The position numbers and the translations under genes were made by a program. 64,000 nucleotides of DNA, taken from the NCBI GenBank assembly GCA_032334055.1, contig JAUOZS010000001.1, forward strand, positions 1,462,501 to 1,526,500, given 5' to 3'. The notes beneath the pieces were generated by a model. It was given only the letters and a program-made list of their open reading frames with translations. It was not told the DNA's origin and did no database searches. Shown here piece after piece: positions 1 through 7,799 of this stretch; position 1 is the first letter of the stretch; the number at the start of each line of letters is the position of its first letter. This DNA is from Selenomonadales bacterium 4137-cl. GTDB taxonomy: Bacteria; Bacillota; Negativicutes; Sporomusales; UBA7701.

Positions 1-147
1 CAACGCTTCCGCTTCGGCAAAATGGCGATACATCTTCGAGACATCGGGGTTGTTGATCTGTTCGGCAAAAGTCTGATAATCCCGTACCAATTCCTGCTTC
101 TGGGTAAGAGTCGTGCGTAAGGCCGTCTTGACGTCAAGCATTTCCAT
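1..147 (-). CDS. Unknown protein, N-terminal part only
   Basis: This gene runs off the left edge. The visible 49 codons begin with MEMLDVKTALRTTL and continue as a charged, probably helical stretch with QKQELVRDYQ and DVSKMYRHFAE. The start at 147 is chosen because an AAGGAGGTG ribosome site (161 down to 153) lies at normal distance. The gene diverges from dacB. The helical, acidic/basic pattern resembles small ferritin-like or coiled-coil proteins, but I do not recognise the family and assign no function. Confidence 0.6.
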   Translation of the reverse strand, partial: MEMLDVKTALRTTLTQKQELVRDYQTFAEQINNPDVSKMYRHFAEAEAL

Positions 148-210
148 GCTTTCACCTCCTTAAACTGCTTTTATTATGTCCTCGGTGTGGTGCAAAAATG
201 TATGACGGCT

Positions 211-239
211 TTGACGGGCGGGGAAAACATAGTTATAAT
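211..239 (+). promoter_or_regulatory. Sigma-A-type promoter of dacB
   Basis: TTGACG at 211-216 and TATAAT at 234-239 are separated by 17 bp, a near-perfect vegetative promoter 36 bp upstream of the dacB start. It does not look like a sigma-E (sporulation) promoter, which is notable because dacB of Bacillus is sigma-E controlled. Confidence 0.75.
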
Positions 240-275
240 AGTTATTGTCTGTGATTACTAACCTGCGAGGTCACA

Positions 276-1418
276 ATGAAAAAAACGGCGTTCATCGCGC
301 TGATATTGTTTTTGTTCACCACAACCGCGACAGCCTGGGGAGCTCCGGCGGAGCCTTCCATTACCGCAAAATCGGCTATCGTAATCGAAGCATCCACAGG
401 CAGGATCATTTATGCCAAGGCGGCGGCCGACCGACGCCCGCCCGCCAGTACGACGAAAATGATGACCTTGATTGTCGCCCTGGAACACGGCAAACTCGAT
501 GATATCGTCACCGCCAGCCCCAAAGCCTCCGCAACCGAAGGCTCGACGATGTGGCTCGCTCCGGGCGAACAGCTTAAACTCGGCGACCTGCTCTACGGCA
601 TGATGCTCGTGTCCGGCAACGACGCCACCGTCGCCGTCGCCGAACACATATCAGGCTCGCTCGACAAGTTCGCCCGTCTGATGACCGAAAAGGCCCACGC
701 CATCGGCGCCATCAACACCAACTTTACGAACTCCAGCGGTCTGCCCGACCCCAAACACTACTCGACCGCCGCAGACCTGGCCCGCATCGCCGCCTACGGC
801 TACAAAAACCCGCTCTTTTCAAAGATCGTCGGCACCAAGCACATTGTCGTGCCCTGGCCCGGCAAAGACCACGACCGCGACCTTTACAACGAGAACAAGC
901 TTCTTTGGCAATACGAGGGCGGCAACGGCGTCAAGACCGGCTACACCGACGAAGCCGGCCGCTGCCTGGTTTCTGGCGCGAAACGAAAAGACATCCAGCT
1001 TGTAGCCGTTGTCCTCGACGGCGACCGGATGTGGGAAGACTCAATAAAACTCCTCGACTATGGCTTTAGCCGCACGCAGCCGGTCAAGATGTTCGGTCAG
1101 GGCGACATCATGAAAACGGTCAAAGTGATCGACGGCAAGAAGGAGCAAGTCAGGCTCGTCGCCGCCAGCGCCCTTTCCGTCCCGGCCCTGGCGGGCGACC
1201 GGGAAGGCTTCTCCACAGTGATCGAAGCCCCCGATCGCATCGACGCGCCCGTGGTCGCCGGCCAGAAACTGGGCACGGTCAAAACCTTTTACCGCAACAC
1301 CGAAATAGCGTCCGTCGACCTGCTGGCCACTGAACAAATCGAACGCAAATCGTTCTTCAGCCTGCTGTGGGGGTCACTCTGGAGCTTTTTCACCTTCATC
1401 GTCCGCAACCTCGCCTGA
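276..1418 (+). CDS. dacB: D-alanyl-D-alanine carboxypeptidase (PBP5/PBP5* type)
   Basis: This is a serine carboxypeptidase that trims the terminal D-Ala from peptidoglycan pentapeptides outside the cytoplasmic membrane. It has an N-terminal signal peptide (about residues 1-22, ending near AWGA). All three active-site motifs are present: SxxK (S58-K61), SxN (S113-N115) and KTG (220-222). The C-terminal PBP5-type beta domain ends in a hydrophobic/amphipathic tail (SLLWGSLWSFFTF) that probably anchors it to the membrane. The 380-aa length is normal. The order dacB-spmA-spmB is the same as in Bacillus subtilis, where PBP5* tunes spore-cortex cross-linking, so a sporulation role is likely. The symbol dacB rests on that gene order; dacF is the alternative. 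A terminator follows it here, so spmA may be transcribed separately. Confidence 0.9.
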   Translation: MKKTAFIALILFLFTTTATAWGAPAEPSITAKSAIVIEASTGRIIYAKAAADRRPPASTTKMMTLIVALEHGKLDDIVTASPKASATEGSTMWLAPGEQLKLGDLLYGMMLVSGNDATVAVAEHISGSLDKFARLMTEKAHAIGAINTNFTNSSGLPDPKHYSTAADLARIAAYGYKNPLFSKIVGTKHIVVPWPGKDHDRDLYNENKLLWQYEGGNGVKTGYTDEAGRCLVSGAKRKDIQLVAVVLDGDRMWEDSIKLLDYGFSRTQPVKMFGQGDIMKTVKVIDGKKEQVRLVAASALSVPALAGDREGFSTVIEAPDRIDAPVVAGQKLGTVKTFYRNTEIASVDLLATEQIERKSFFSLLWGSLWSFFTFIVRNLA

Positions 1419-1431
1419 TCAAACGAATTTC

Positions 1432-1452
1432 AGCCGCCCCGGGGCGGCTTTT
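1432..1452 (+). terminator. Rho-independent terminator after dacB
   Basis: GCCGCCCC/GGGGCGGC forms a self-complementary GC-rich hairpin at 1433-1448, followed directly by TTTT. It separates dacB from spmA. Confidence 0.75.
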
Positions 1453-1507
1453 CCCGTTCTAGCCGGTTTGGTTTGCTCATACTTTCCTCATAAGGAGGGG
1501 AAGACGT

Positions 1508-2098
1508 ATGATAAACCTCATCTGGCTGCTGCTGCTGGCTGGCGGTATAGTATACGCCGGGTTCACGGGCAGAATCGAAGTGATTACCCCAAGTGTTATA
1601 TCAGCGGCGGAGAACGCGGTCACCCTGGCTTTTAAACTCACCGGGGTGATGTGCCTGTGGCTGGGGATGATGAAAATCGCCGAAAGGGCGGGGCTGGTGC
1701 GGGTGATGTCCATCATAATCGGCCCAGTCATCCGCAGAATCTTTCCCAGCGTGCCGCCGAACCATCCGGCCATGGGAGCGATCGTCATGACCGTAAGCGC
1801 CAACATGCTGGGACTGGGCAACGCCGCCACCCCGTTGGGCATAAAGGCCATCCAGGAACTGCAGAAACTCAGCCGCGACCGCGATACAGCCACGCCGGCG
1901 ATGTGCACCCTCCTGGCGCTATGCACCACCGGCGTCACCCTCGTGCCGGCAACCGTCATCGCCCTGCGGGCCGCCGCCGGTTCCGTCGACCCTGCGGAAA
2001 TAGTCGGCGCCACGCTCGCTGTAAGCTTCACCGCCGCCGCCGCCGCCCTGACCGTGGACCGCATCTTCCGGGCGGCCTGTGGCGGCCGGGTCCGCTGA
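1508..2098 (+). CDS. spmA: Spore maturation protein A
   Basis: This is a 196-aa polytopic membrane protein of the nucleoside-recognition (Gate) superfamily. In Bacillus, SpmA and SpmB are required for full dehydration of the spore core. Hydrophobic segments start at the N-terminus (INLIWLLLLAGGIVYAGF) and recur through the protein. The family signature region with MGAIVMTVSANMLGLGNAATPLG is intact near residues 94-116. The start has a strong AAGGAGGGG ribosome site. spmB follows 6 bp later, so the two are co-transcribed and probably form a heteromeric membrane complex. This gene is the best evidence that the host forms endospores. Confidence 0.93.
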   Translation: MINLIWLLLLAGGIVYAGFTGRIEVITPSVISAAENAVTLAFKLTGVMCLWLGMMKIAERAGLVRVMSIIIGPVIRRIFPSVPPNHPAMGAIVMTVSANMLGLGNAATPLGIKAIQELQKLSRDRDTATPAMCTLLALCTTGVTLVPATVIALRAAAGSVDPAEIVGATLAVSFTAAAAALTVDRIFRAACGGRVR

Positions 2099-2104
2099 AC
2101 CGCC

Positions 2105-2644
2105 GTGTTCGCCCTGATTTGTGAAATACTCTCCGCCTGGGCGATTCCGCTGGTGCTCCTCCTTATCCCTCTGGCCGGCTACCTCCGCCGGGTAAGAGTA
2201 TACGAAGCCTTTGTCGAAGGAGCGGCCGAGGGCTTCCAGACAGCAGTGCGGATAATGCCCTTTCTGGTGGCGATGCTGGTTGCAGTTGGCGTCTTCCGCG
2301 CCTCCGGCGCCCTCGAAGACTGTGTCGCCCTTCTCAAGCCGCTCCTTGCCTTCATCGGCGTTCCGCCGGAACTCGTGCCGCTCGCCGTTATGCGCCCACT
2401 GTCCGGGACCGGCGCCCTCGGCTTGACCACCGAGCTATTGGCCAGTGAAGGTCCCGACTCGCTCATCGGCCGGACAGCCTCCACAATCCTTGGCAGCACC
2501 GACACCACCTTCTACATCCTTACCGTCTACTTCGGCGCCGCCGGTATCCGCAACCCGCGGTACGCGGTTTTCGTCGGCCTTACCGGCGACATAACCGGTT
2601 TTTTCATGTCGATTTATATCTGCAAACTGCTTTTTGGCCCATAA
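2105..2644 (+). CDS. spmB: Spore maturation protein B
   Basis: This is a 179-aa membrane protein and the partner of SpmA in spore-core dehydration. The GTG start at 2105 lies 6 bp after spmA, implying translational coupling. Family features seen are YEAFVEGAAEGFQTAVRIMPFLVAM near the N-terminus, the central MRPLSGTGALGL block, and GSTDTTFYILTVYFGAAGIR toward the end, which contains the conserved polar membrane motif. The length is normal for SpmB, and a strong terminator overlaps its stop codon. Confidence 0.93.
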   Translation: MFALICEILSAWAIPLVLLLIPLAGYLRRVRVYEAFVEGAAEGFQTAVRIMPFLVAMLVAVGVFRASGALEDCVALLKPLLAFIGVPPELVPLAVMRPLSGTGALGLTTELLASEGPDSLIGRTASTILGSTDTTFYILTVYFGAAGIRNPRYAVFVGLTGDITGFFMSIYICKLLFGP

Positions 2645-2683
2645 AGGAGGCGGCGGGATACCCGCAGCCTCCTTTCCTTTTTC
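2643..2683 (+). terminator. Terminator after spmB
   Basis: AAAGGAGGC (2643-2651) pairs with GCCTCCTTT (2667-2675), and an inner GCGGG/CCCGC extends the stem. A pyrimidine tract with TTTTT follows. The stem begins within the spmB stop codon. Confidence 0.8.
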
Positions 2684-2755
2684 CCCCACCCAGTGGCACA
2701 TCGGCCGCCCGGGAATACACTGTAATGTGAAAACGATGATAATGGGGGGACTGCG

Positions 2756-3799
2756 ATGGTCAGAGTAGTGGTCGCCGGCGGCGGCTGGGCCGGGTGCGCG
2801 GCGGCCTTGGCCGCGGCCAAGGCCGGTGCGCAGGTGCAGCTTCTGGAGCGTACCGACATGCTCCTGGGCACGGGCCTGGTAGGTGGCATATACCGCAACA
2901 ACGGGCGTTACACCGCCGCCGAGGAAGCGACGGCCATGGGGGGCGGCGATCTTTTTGTCGCCATGGACGCCAACGCCCGGCACCGGGGCATAAGTTTTCC
3001 CGGCCACAGCCACGCCTCGCTCTACGATGTCAGCGCCATGGAGCCGTTGGTCAAAAAGGTGCTGGTCAACTACGGGATAACCGTACGTACGACAACCAGG
3101 GTTATGGACGTGCTCAAATACGGCCGTACAATCCAGGCTCTGGTGATCGACAGCGGCGAGGTCGTCAAAGGCGACGTATTCGTAGACACCACAGGCACGG
3201 CCGGGCCGATGGGCAACTGCCTCAAATACGGCAACGGCTGCGCCATGTGCATCCTGCGCTGTCCTTCCTTCGGTCCCCGGGTAAGCGTTTCGGCCCGCGC
3301 CCAGGTCAAAGAGATAATGGGTCTGAAGGCGGACGGCACATATGGCGCCATGAGCGGCTCCTGCAAACTCAACAAAGATTCGCTCAGCGCGGAAATCCGC
3401 GAGCGGCTTGAAAGGGAGGGCGCGGTCGTTATACCGATGCCGGAGCACCTCGTAAAAAGCACCTCGCTCGGCCGCAAAGCGTGTTCGCAGTATGCCATCC
3501 CCGAATACGCCGCCAATCTGGTCCTGCTCGACACCGGTCACGCCAAACTCATGACCTCCTTCTTCCCGCTCGAAGAACTGCGCACCGTCCCAGGACTTGA
3601 AAACGCCCGCTACGAAGACCCCTACGCCGGCGGACAGGGAAATTCCGTCCGCTACCTGGGCATCGCCCCCTGCGGCAACAACCTGAAAGTCGACGCCGTC
3701 GACAACCTGTTTTGCGGCGGCGAAAAAGCCGGCATCTTCGTAGGCCATACCGAGGCGATCGTTACCGGTCTGCTTGCCGGGCACAACGCCGTAACGTAA
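2756..3799 (+). pseudogene. FAD-dependent oxidoreductase, 5' part, split by the prophage
   Basis: This is the N-terminal 346 codons of a FAD-dependent oxidoreductase. The dinucleotide-binding motif GGGWAGCAAALAAAKAGA lies at residues 8-25 after VVVA. A later Cys-rich segment (GNGCAMCILRCPSFGP) and a C-terminal GG-E-AG-GHTEAI signature resemble the FAD closure of GidA/MnmG-type flavoproteins. Host sequence ends at 3792. The last codons (V, T, stop) come from prophage DNA, which truncates the protein before its C-terminal 80 residues. Those lie at 46338-46577 in the same frame. If the prophage excises, a 426-aa protein is restored. The PyrK-like gene at 46593 was its operon neighbour and may be its electron-transfer partner. 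Substrate unknown. The truncated protein may still be made but is probably inactive. Confidence 0.85.
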
Positions 3800-3816
3800 T
3801 GCCCTACTTGATATGC
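3768..3816. other. attL, left prophage-host junction
   Basis: Host sequence runs to the GT core at 3791-3792. Phage sequence starts at 3793. The phage arm (3793-3816) is the near inverted repeat of the other phage arm at 46311-46334: the outer nine bases GCATATCAA and the inner GGGCA and TAC match in mirror position. The GT core is the only placement that both makes the arms symmetric and restores the host reading frame. Confidence 0.85.
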
Positions 3817-3840
3817 CTCCACTCCGGGCGGACATGCAGA

Positions 3841-5307
3841 CTATACTACCCCTAATTCAATATCTATCCGGTCGTCTTTGTAGACCTTCACGCTTTTTAT
3901 CATTCCGAGTACAATCGCCCGGCGCTCCTCATCTGAGGCGTCATGCCAGTTGGCGTCGAAGTTCTGCATGGCTGTGATTAGCTCGGTCACGGTTGTTTCC
4001 CTGACCCGCGCTTCCTCGCCTTTCTCCTCACATTCGGCCAATTGCTTTTCAAGGATCTGGCGTCGATCGCGGAGCGTATCTACCCGTGCGTTCAGTTCCT
4101 CGATCTTCATATTAGGGCTACTCTCGAATACTGAATACCATCTATCGAGCTTCTTATTGATGCCGTCCAGCTCCCGACGCACCTTATCGGCCACCTTGGA
4201 GGTCGCCATGATCTCTTCTGGCCGCAGTAGCTCCTCGGCCTTCTTTCGCTGTAGGCGCTCATTTTGGCTGTACTGACGGAGCTGATGTACGACATAGTCG
4301 TCGATATAGTCTACTCGCTTATAGCCGCAGCGGCAGGATATATTTTTAATCATCGCTTTGCAGCTGGCGTCCTGGGAGTAGCAGACGTAATAAGCGGCCT
4401 TGCCCTTCTTGTACTTGATATTCTTCCAGACCCGCTTTATTCGCATCCGGGCGCCGCACTCTCCGCAGTAGATGATGCCGGTCAGAAGACCGCCACGGAA
4501 TTCGGGCGCATAGTTCGAGCGTGCCGCTCTCAGCTTCTGAGCGGCCGTCCAATCCTCCTCAGAGACGATGGCCGGGTGCTTACCCTTAAACAGCTTTTCA
4601 CCGTGTTTGACAAGCCCTGCGAAGAATGGATTAGCTATCATTTGCCTGACTGTGGTCCGGCCCCATATCTCGGAATCTGCCGGGACGGGCACTTTTCGGC
4701 TCGTTAGGTCGTCGGCCAGGCCCTGGTAGCCCATGCCGCCATGCAGATATTCGCGGAAGATCCACCGGATAACCTCCGCCTCTATCTCATCCAGTGACAG
4801 CTCTCTTGTCGTCGGATCCTGTTTATACCCGTAGGGGATGGGGCCGCCCATAAACCGACCCTGCTCGGCGGCCTCTTTCTTCGCGGCCGTGACGCGCTCG
4901 ATGATCGTCTCGCGCTCGAGCTGCGCAAAGACGGCCATAATCGACACCATTGCCCGCCCCATAGCGGTCGAGGTATCAAGGTTCTCAGTGACGCTGGCAA
5001 TGTCGATGGAATTGGCGAGGAACACATCCTCTATGAGGTAGAGCACGTCCTTCTGCCGGCGGCTGAGGCGGTCAAGCTTCCACACGAGCACCATGTCGAA
5101 TTTTTTGGCCTTGGCGTCCTTGATGAGGCGCTGGATGCCCGGACGGTCTAGGTTTTTGCCGGAGTAGCCGTCGTCGATGTAGAAGTCGTGAATGTTCCAC
5201 TGTTTAGCTTTGCAATAGGCCATTGTCGCCGACTTCTGGAAGGGGATGGAGATGTCTGAGCGGGACTGTTCTGGTGTCGATACGCGGATCATTATGGCGA
5301 CGTTCAT
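3841..5307 (-). CDS. int: Large serine recombinase (phage integrase)
   Basis: This 488-aa site-specific recombinase integrates and excises the prophage. The N-terminal resolvase domain (about 1-140) has the catalytic serine S10 in IRVSTPEQS and the arginine-rich LDRLSR block. A recombinase domain with PYGY and YLHGGMGYQGLADDL motifs follows. Next come a zinc ribbon (CGECGARM, then two further cysteines around YYVCYSQDASC) and a C-terminal coiled coil. The gene sits 25 bp inside attL and points toward it, as is usual for such elements. The start at 5307 is preceded by an AGGAGG site. A separate recombination directionality factor, needed for excision, cannot be identified by sequence but is expected among the small early genes. 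Confidence 0.95.
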   Translation of the reverse strand: MNVAIMIRVSTPEQSRSDISIPFQKSATMAYCKAKQWNIHDFYIDDGYSGKNLDRPGIQRLIKDAKAKKFDMVLVWKLDRLSRRQKDVLYLIEDVFLANSIDIASVTENLDTSTAMGRAMVSIMAVFAQLERETIIERVTAAKKEAAEQGRFMGGPIPYGYKQDPTTRELSLDEIEAEVIRWIFREYLHGGMGYQGLADDLTSRKVPVPADSEIWGRTTVRQMIANPFFAGLVKHGEKLFKGKHPAIVSEEDWTAAQKLRAARSNYAPEFRGGLLTGIIYCGECGARMRIKRVWKNIKYKKGKAAYYVCYSQDASCKAMIKNISCRCGYKRVDYIDDYVVHQLRQYSQNERLQRKKAEELLRPEEIMATSKVADKVRRELDGINKKLDRWYSVFESSPNMKIEELNARVDTLRDRRQILEKQLAECEEKGEEARVRETTVTELITAMQNFDANWHDASDEERRAIVLGMIKSVKVYKDDRIDIELGVV

Positions 5308-5328
5308 TGCTGCCTCCTGGTGGTGGGG

Positions 5329-5949
5329 TTATTCGGCGGGCTTTGGAACTACCAGCGGTATGTCGACCCTTGAATTGAACTCGTCGAGGGCTTTGCCGAT
5401 GGCCTCTTTTCTGGCCTTCTCCCAACTTGGAGCGCCGCCAAAGAGAGCGGGAACGGAGCTGCTGCCCCCTTTTTCGATAATGTCGAGATCATATAGCGAC
5501 TTATCGTTTGCCACGTCGACCACGCGACCCCGCAGTAACATTTCTTGTTTCACCGACACTGACAGGCCGCCCCCGCCGACATTGCTTGTGGCCGGCTCGA
5601 ATGCCAGATATACAACATAATCGTAACGGTATTCTCTCCCGAAGCCGACGAGGAAGTCTTTGTTGAACTGCGAGAGACTAATCACGCGATGCCGTTCTGC
5701 GTATTCGCGGGCCTGGGTGGCAACAACATCGCCGATATATTGTTTATACTTATCGGGAGTTAATTTCTGCTCCATCTTTTCGATAATGAATTGTCTGATG
5801 TCCTTCGACTGGTAAGGTTGAGGAATGGAGGTAATAACCGCTACTGATGGGCGGGAGACCCCGAGCTTATCGTATATTGTGGCCGGGGACGTAAAGGCGA
5901 CAGAAGAAAGGAGCGCGATGGCCAAAATGGAGCAGAGCAGTCTACGCAT
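5329..5949 (-). CDS. Secreted protein of unknown function, possible lysogenic conversion gene
   Basis: The start at 5949 gives a 206-aa protein. It is chosen because an AGGAGG at 5961-5956 lies 6 bp upstream, whereas the in-frame ATGs at 5955 and 5964 touch or overlap that site. The N-terminus MRRLLCSILAIALLSSVAFTS is a clear signal peptide. The mature part has VAVITSIPQPYQ, a Gly-rich GGGGLS turn and LRGRVVDVANDKSLYD, suggesting a beta-rich exported protein. It lies upstream of and is co-oriented with the integrase, outside the lytic operons, the usual place for genes expressed by the lysogen. I do not recognise the family. Confidence 0.7.
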   Translation of the reverse strand: MRRLLCSILAIALLSSVAFTSPATIYDKLGVSRPSVAVITSIPQPYQSKDIRQFIIEKMEQKLTPDKYKQYIGDVVATQAREYAERHRVISLSQFNKDFLVGFGREYRYDYVVYLAFEPATSNVGGGGLSVSVKQEMLLRGRVVDVANDKSLYDLDIIEKGGSSSVPALFGGAPSWEKARKEAIGKALDEFNSRVDIPLVVPKPAE

Positions 5950-5965
5950 AATCATCCTCCTCATA

Positions 5966-5993
5966 ATAAAACACGGCCTGTCCTGTGCCGTGT
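5966..5993 (-). terminator. Terminator-like hairpin in the leader of the secreted-protein gene
   Basis: Read on the minus strand, ACACGGC and GCCGTGT form a 7-bp stem with a 9-nt loop, followed by TTTATT. The ribosome site of the 5949 gene comes right after. It could end leftward transcription from the repressor or act as an attenuator. Confidence 0.45.
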
Positions 5994-6301
5994 CGAATGC
6001 TGTAATAGGACAATTGTCCCTTAAAAATAGGTATTAGTTACTGTCAGAATCAGCAGGTATTTTTTGGCTATGTGTCTAACTTTTTATATACTTGCATAGC
6101 TTTCCTGCCAGCCGGAGGGCTGGCTGTTGTCGTCTTATGGCACGGTGACGGCGCGGAGCCGTCTCGGAGGAGCGTGATGTTGATGAGGGCATACAAAATG
6201 TAGTAGGGGAATATGTCGAAAGGTTAACGTCTGGTTACAGCAGGATTTATGTTTCTGATCGGAGAAATACCAAACAAACGTTCGACGCGCGGAGGGCTGT
6301 T
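5994..6301. other. Non-coding stretch left of the switch
   Basis: No convincing complete gene. It contains a perfect 12-bp palindrome GGACAATTGTCC at 6008-6019 (possible operator), an AT-rich patch near 6055-6095 and a 7-bp GCCAGCC/GGCTGGC hairpin at 6107-6124 without a T tract. From about 6146 to 6301 the frame of the following small gene is open but has no usual start codon. Confidence 0.5.
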
Positions 6302-6457
6302 ATGAATTTAGTAGATAAATACAGTCAAAAGCAATCTGATAATACTTCTAGTCGCAGCAAGAAAAAAATCAACGAAAAAGTACTGAGTGAGGCCAGAGTT
6401 AAAGCAGCTGTGGATGCACTAATAAATATGACTAGTATTATTTACAGATCTGAATAA
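6302..6457 (+). CDS. Small basic protein, possibly a 5'-truncated gene
   Basis: This encodes 51 residues, MNLVDKYSQKQ then a Ser/Lys-rich linker, and KVLSEARVKAAVDALINM. GGAGGG lies about 10 bp upstream. Its frame stays open for about 50 codons upstream (reading GEYVERLTSGYSRIYVSD in part) with no ATG, GTG or TTG, so the gene may have lost its start by a frameshift near 6177, where GGAGGAG plus ATG occurs in another frame. Its 3' end overlaps the repressor gene tail to tail. Function unknown. Confidence 0.4.
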   Translation: MNLVDKYSQKQSDNTSSRSKKKINEKVLSEARVKAAVDALINMTSIIYRSE

Positions 6458-6902
6458 ATGAGCGGAAAATTACTTTAAAAGCTTCTTGCTTTTCGGGCGA
6501 GAGGCTTTTATATATTTGGTAAAACATTTCTAAATCTTCGTCAGGCTTTTCTATATTAAGTCTCTGTGTTTTAACTAAATATGGAATAAATGATTCTTTT
6601 ACCTCGCCCAATACATTAAGGACGAGGTTTTTTTCGTTTTCGGGGAGATTTCTGTCATTAATTTCCTCCATGATCTGCTCATAAGCAAGGTAACAGTCGC
6701 GTTCAAATTCATCAAAGAAAAAAATAGACATCGAAATCCCTAGCTCATCACAAATCCGCTCTAATAAATCCAGAGAAGGCTTGGTAGTTCCGCTGATAAT
6801 TTTAGATATCTGAGACGGAACAACGCCAACCCTTAATGCAAGTGCCCGGCCCGATTTGCCTTGAGCGTCAAGCACTTGTTTTAAACGACGACCTACATCC
6901 AT
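6438..6902 (-). CDS. XRE-family repressor (CI-like)
   Basis: This is a 154-aa DNA-binding regulator. The helix-turn-helix is in the N-terminal 55 residues (GRALALRVGVVPSQISKIISG). An acidic helical C-terminal part probably dimerises. There is no LexA/CI-type peptidase dyad, so induction probably does not go through RecA-stimulated self-cleavage. The gene is transcribed leftward, divergent from a second XRE gene at 7038 across a 135-bp region with repeated operator-like sequences. The position fits the lysogeny repressor. The ribosome site is GAGGTG just before the ATG. Confidence 0.8.
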   Translation of the reverse strand: MDVGRRLKQVLDAQGKSGRALALRVGVVPSQISKIISGTTKPSLDLLERICDELGISMSIFFFDEFERDCYLAYEQIMEEINDRNLPENEKNLVLNVLGEVKESFIPYLVKTQRLNIEKPDEDLEMFYQIYKSLSPEKQEAFKVIFRSFIQICK

Positions 6903-6916
6903 GGCACACCTCGCAG

Positions 6917-6931
6917 GTGAATTGTATTCAC
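6917..6931. promoter_or_regulatory. Putative operator O1 (perfect inverted repeat)
   Basis: GTGAAT and ATTCAC flank TGT, a perfect 6-bp dyad immediately upstream of the repressor start. The same GTGAA half-site recurs in the two 15-bp repeats nearer the rightward promoter. Confidence 0.55.
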
Positions 6932-6968
6932 AAGTTGAGTGTATCAGAATTATGGCGATAAAAAAATA

Positions 6969-6983
6969 GTGAAAATAAGGAAC
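6969..6983. promoter_or_regulatory. Putative operator O2
   Basis: GTGAAAATAAGGAAC matches the sequence at 6998-7012 in 13 of 15 positions. The two copies are 29 bp apart, close to three helical turns, so bound repressors could interact. Confidence 0.55.
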
Positions 6984-6989
6984 AATATG

Positions 6990-7018
6990 TTGACATTGTG
7001 AATTTAAGGAACTATACT
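6990..7018 (+). promoter_or_regulatory. Rightward early promoter
   Basis: TTGACA (6990-6995) and TATACT (7013-7018) have a 17-bp spacer. This is a strong consensus promoter for the 7038 regulator and probably the whole early region. Repeat O3 fills its spacer. Confidence 0.75.
6998..7012. promoter_or_regulatory. Putative operator O3 inside the early promoter spacer
   Basis: GTGAATTTAAGGAAC lies exactly between the -35 and -10 boxes, so a protein bound here would block the promoter. Confidence 0.55.
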
Positions 7019-7037
7019 ATAGCCAGGAGGTGTGAAA

Positions 7038-7271
7038 ATGAAGAACATAGGACGGAGAATAAAATTCATCAGACGCAATAAAAAAATCACACAGGAAAAC
7101 CTTGCCATTGCTTCTGGTGTTAAGCGGGCTATGATAGCCAAAATCGAAACCGGCGTCAGCATCGGCTCGGTTGAAACTTTAAATAAAATTGCTACAGCTC
7201 TCGGCGTTACCGTGGCCGAGCTTATCGACGAGCAGGCGGCCACGAGCGAACCGCCCACTCCGGCCGCCTAA
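7038..7271 (+). CDS. XRE-family regulator (Cro-like)
   Basis: This small 77-aa helix-turn-helix protein starts MKNIGRRIKFIRR. The HTH is ITQENLAIASGVKRAMIAKIE, then a short tail rich in Pro and Ala. The ATG at 7038 is 7 bp after AGGAGG. A GTG at 7032 would sit against the ribosome site and is rejected. It is driven by the consensus promoter at 6990-7018 and is divergent from the CI-like gene, so it probably opposes the repressor at the switch. Its 3' end overlaps the next, convergent gene by 4 bp. Confidence 0.8.
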   Translation: MKNIGRRIKFIRRNKKITQENLAIASGVKRAMIAKIETGVSIGSVETLNKIATALGVTVAELIDEQAATSEPPTPAA

Positions 7272-7462
7272 TCTTCCTTCACGTCAGGCAACTTCGACAC
7301 ATCGATCTTGCCGTGCTTCTTCTCCCACTGCTCAATATGCTCGATGAGGGCGTAACAAATTTCCTGGTTGCGATACCTGCGGTTTTTCCCGGCAATGTAG
7401 CCCAGCTTCTTGATGTAATCGTTTTCGATTCTGACGGTTAATTTTGGAAGCCTGTCCCCCAT
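7268..7462 (-). CDS. Small Arc/CopG-like (ribbon-helix-helix) protein
   Basis: This 64-aa protein begins MGDRLPKLTVRIEND. LTVRIENDYIKKLGYIA followed by a helix with CYALIEHIEQWEKK fits an Arc-type beta-strand plus two helices, a dimeric DNA-binding fold. AAGGAGGG precedes the start. It is transcribed against the early operon, between the Cro-like gene and the small early genes. The fold call is by pattern only. Confidence 0.6.
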   Translation of the reverse strand: MGDRLPKLTVRIENDYIKKLGYIAGKNRRYRNQEICYALIEHIEQWEKKHGKIDVSKLPDVKED

Positions 7463-7623
7463 AAGAAGCCCTCCTTGCCGGTAGTAATTTTAGCGTAACA
7501 AATGAAGGGCAAAAAGCCCAGAAACGGGGACCGAGTGACGGTTCACAGCAGTCGCGGAGACGGCACAATGACACAGGCAAGCGGACAATCCGTAGGCGCA
7601 TAGACTGTAACGAGGTGAGCGGT

Positions 7624-7773
7624 ATGGCAAAGGCCAAGGAAAAACAATTGTCGCCTGAAGGTGAGGCCAGACTGTTGGCTGTCTATGGAGTAATTGGCAG
7701 GATCGCCCTGCGGAGGCTGCAACGCGAAAAGGCTGAGCAGGAGAAGAAGGACGAACAGCGACCGGCCGGTTAG
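7624..7773 (+). CDS. Small charged phage protein
   Basis: This encodes 49 residues, beginning MAKAKEKQLSPEGEARLL and ending in a Lys/Glu-rich helix. A GAGGTG site lies about 6 bp upstream. The hydrophobic patch AVYGVIGRIAL is followed by strongly basic and acidic residues. It is part of a run of tiny early genes. The function is unknown; small early proteins like this include excision factors. Confidence 0.55.
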   Translation: MAKAKEKQLSPEGEARLLAVYGVIGRIALRRLQREKAEQEKKDEQRPAG

Positions 7774-7799
7774 CCGGCCTGCGATGGAGGTGGACAGGC

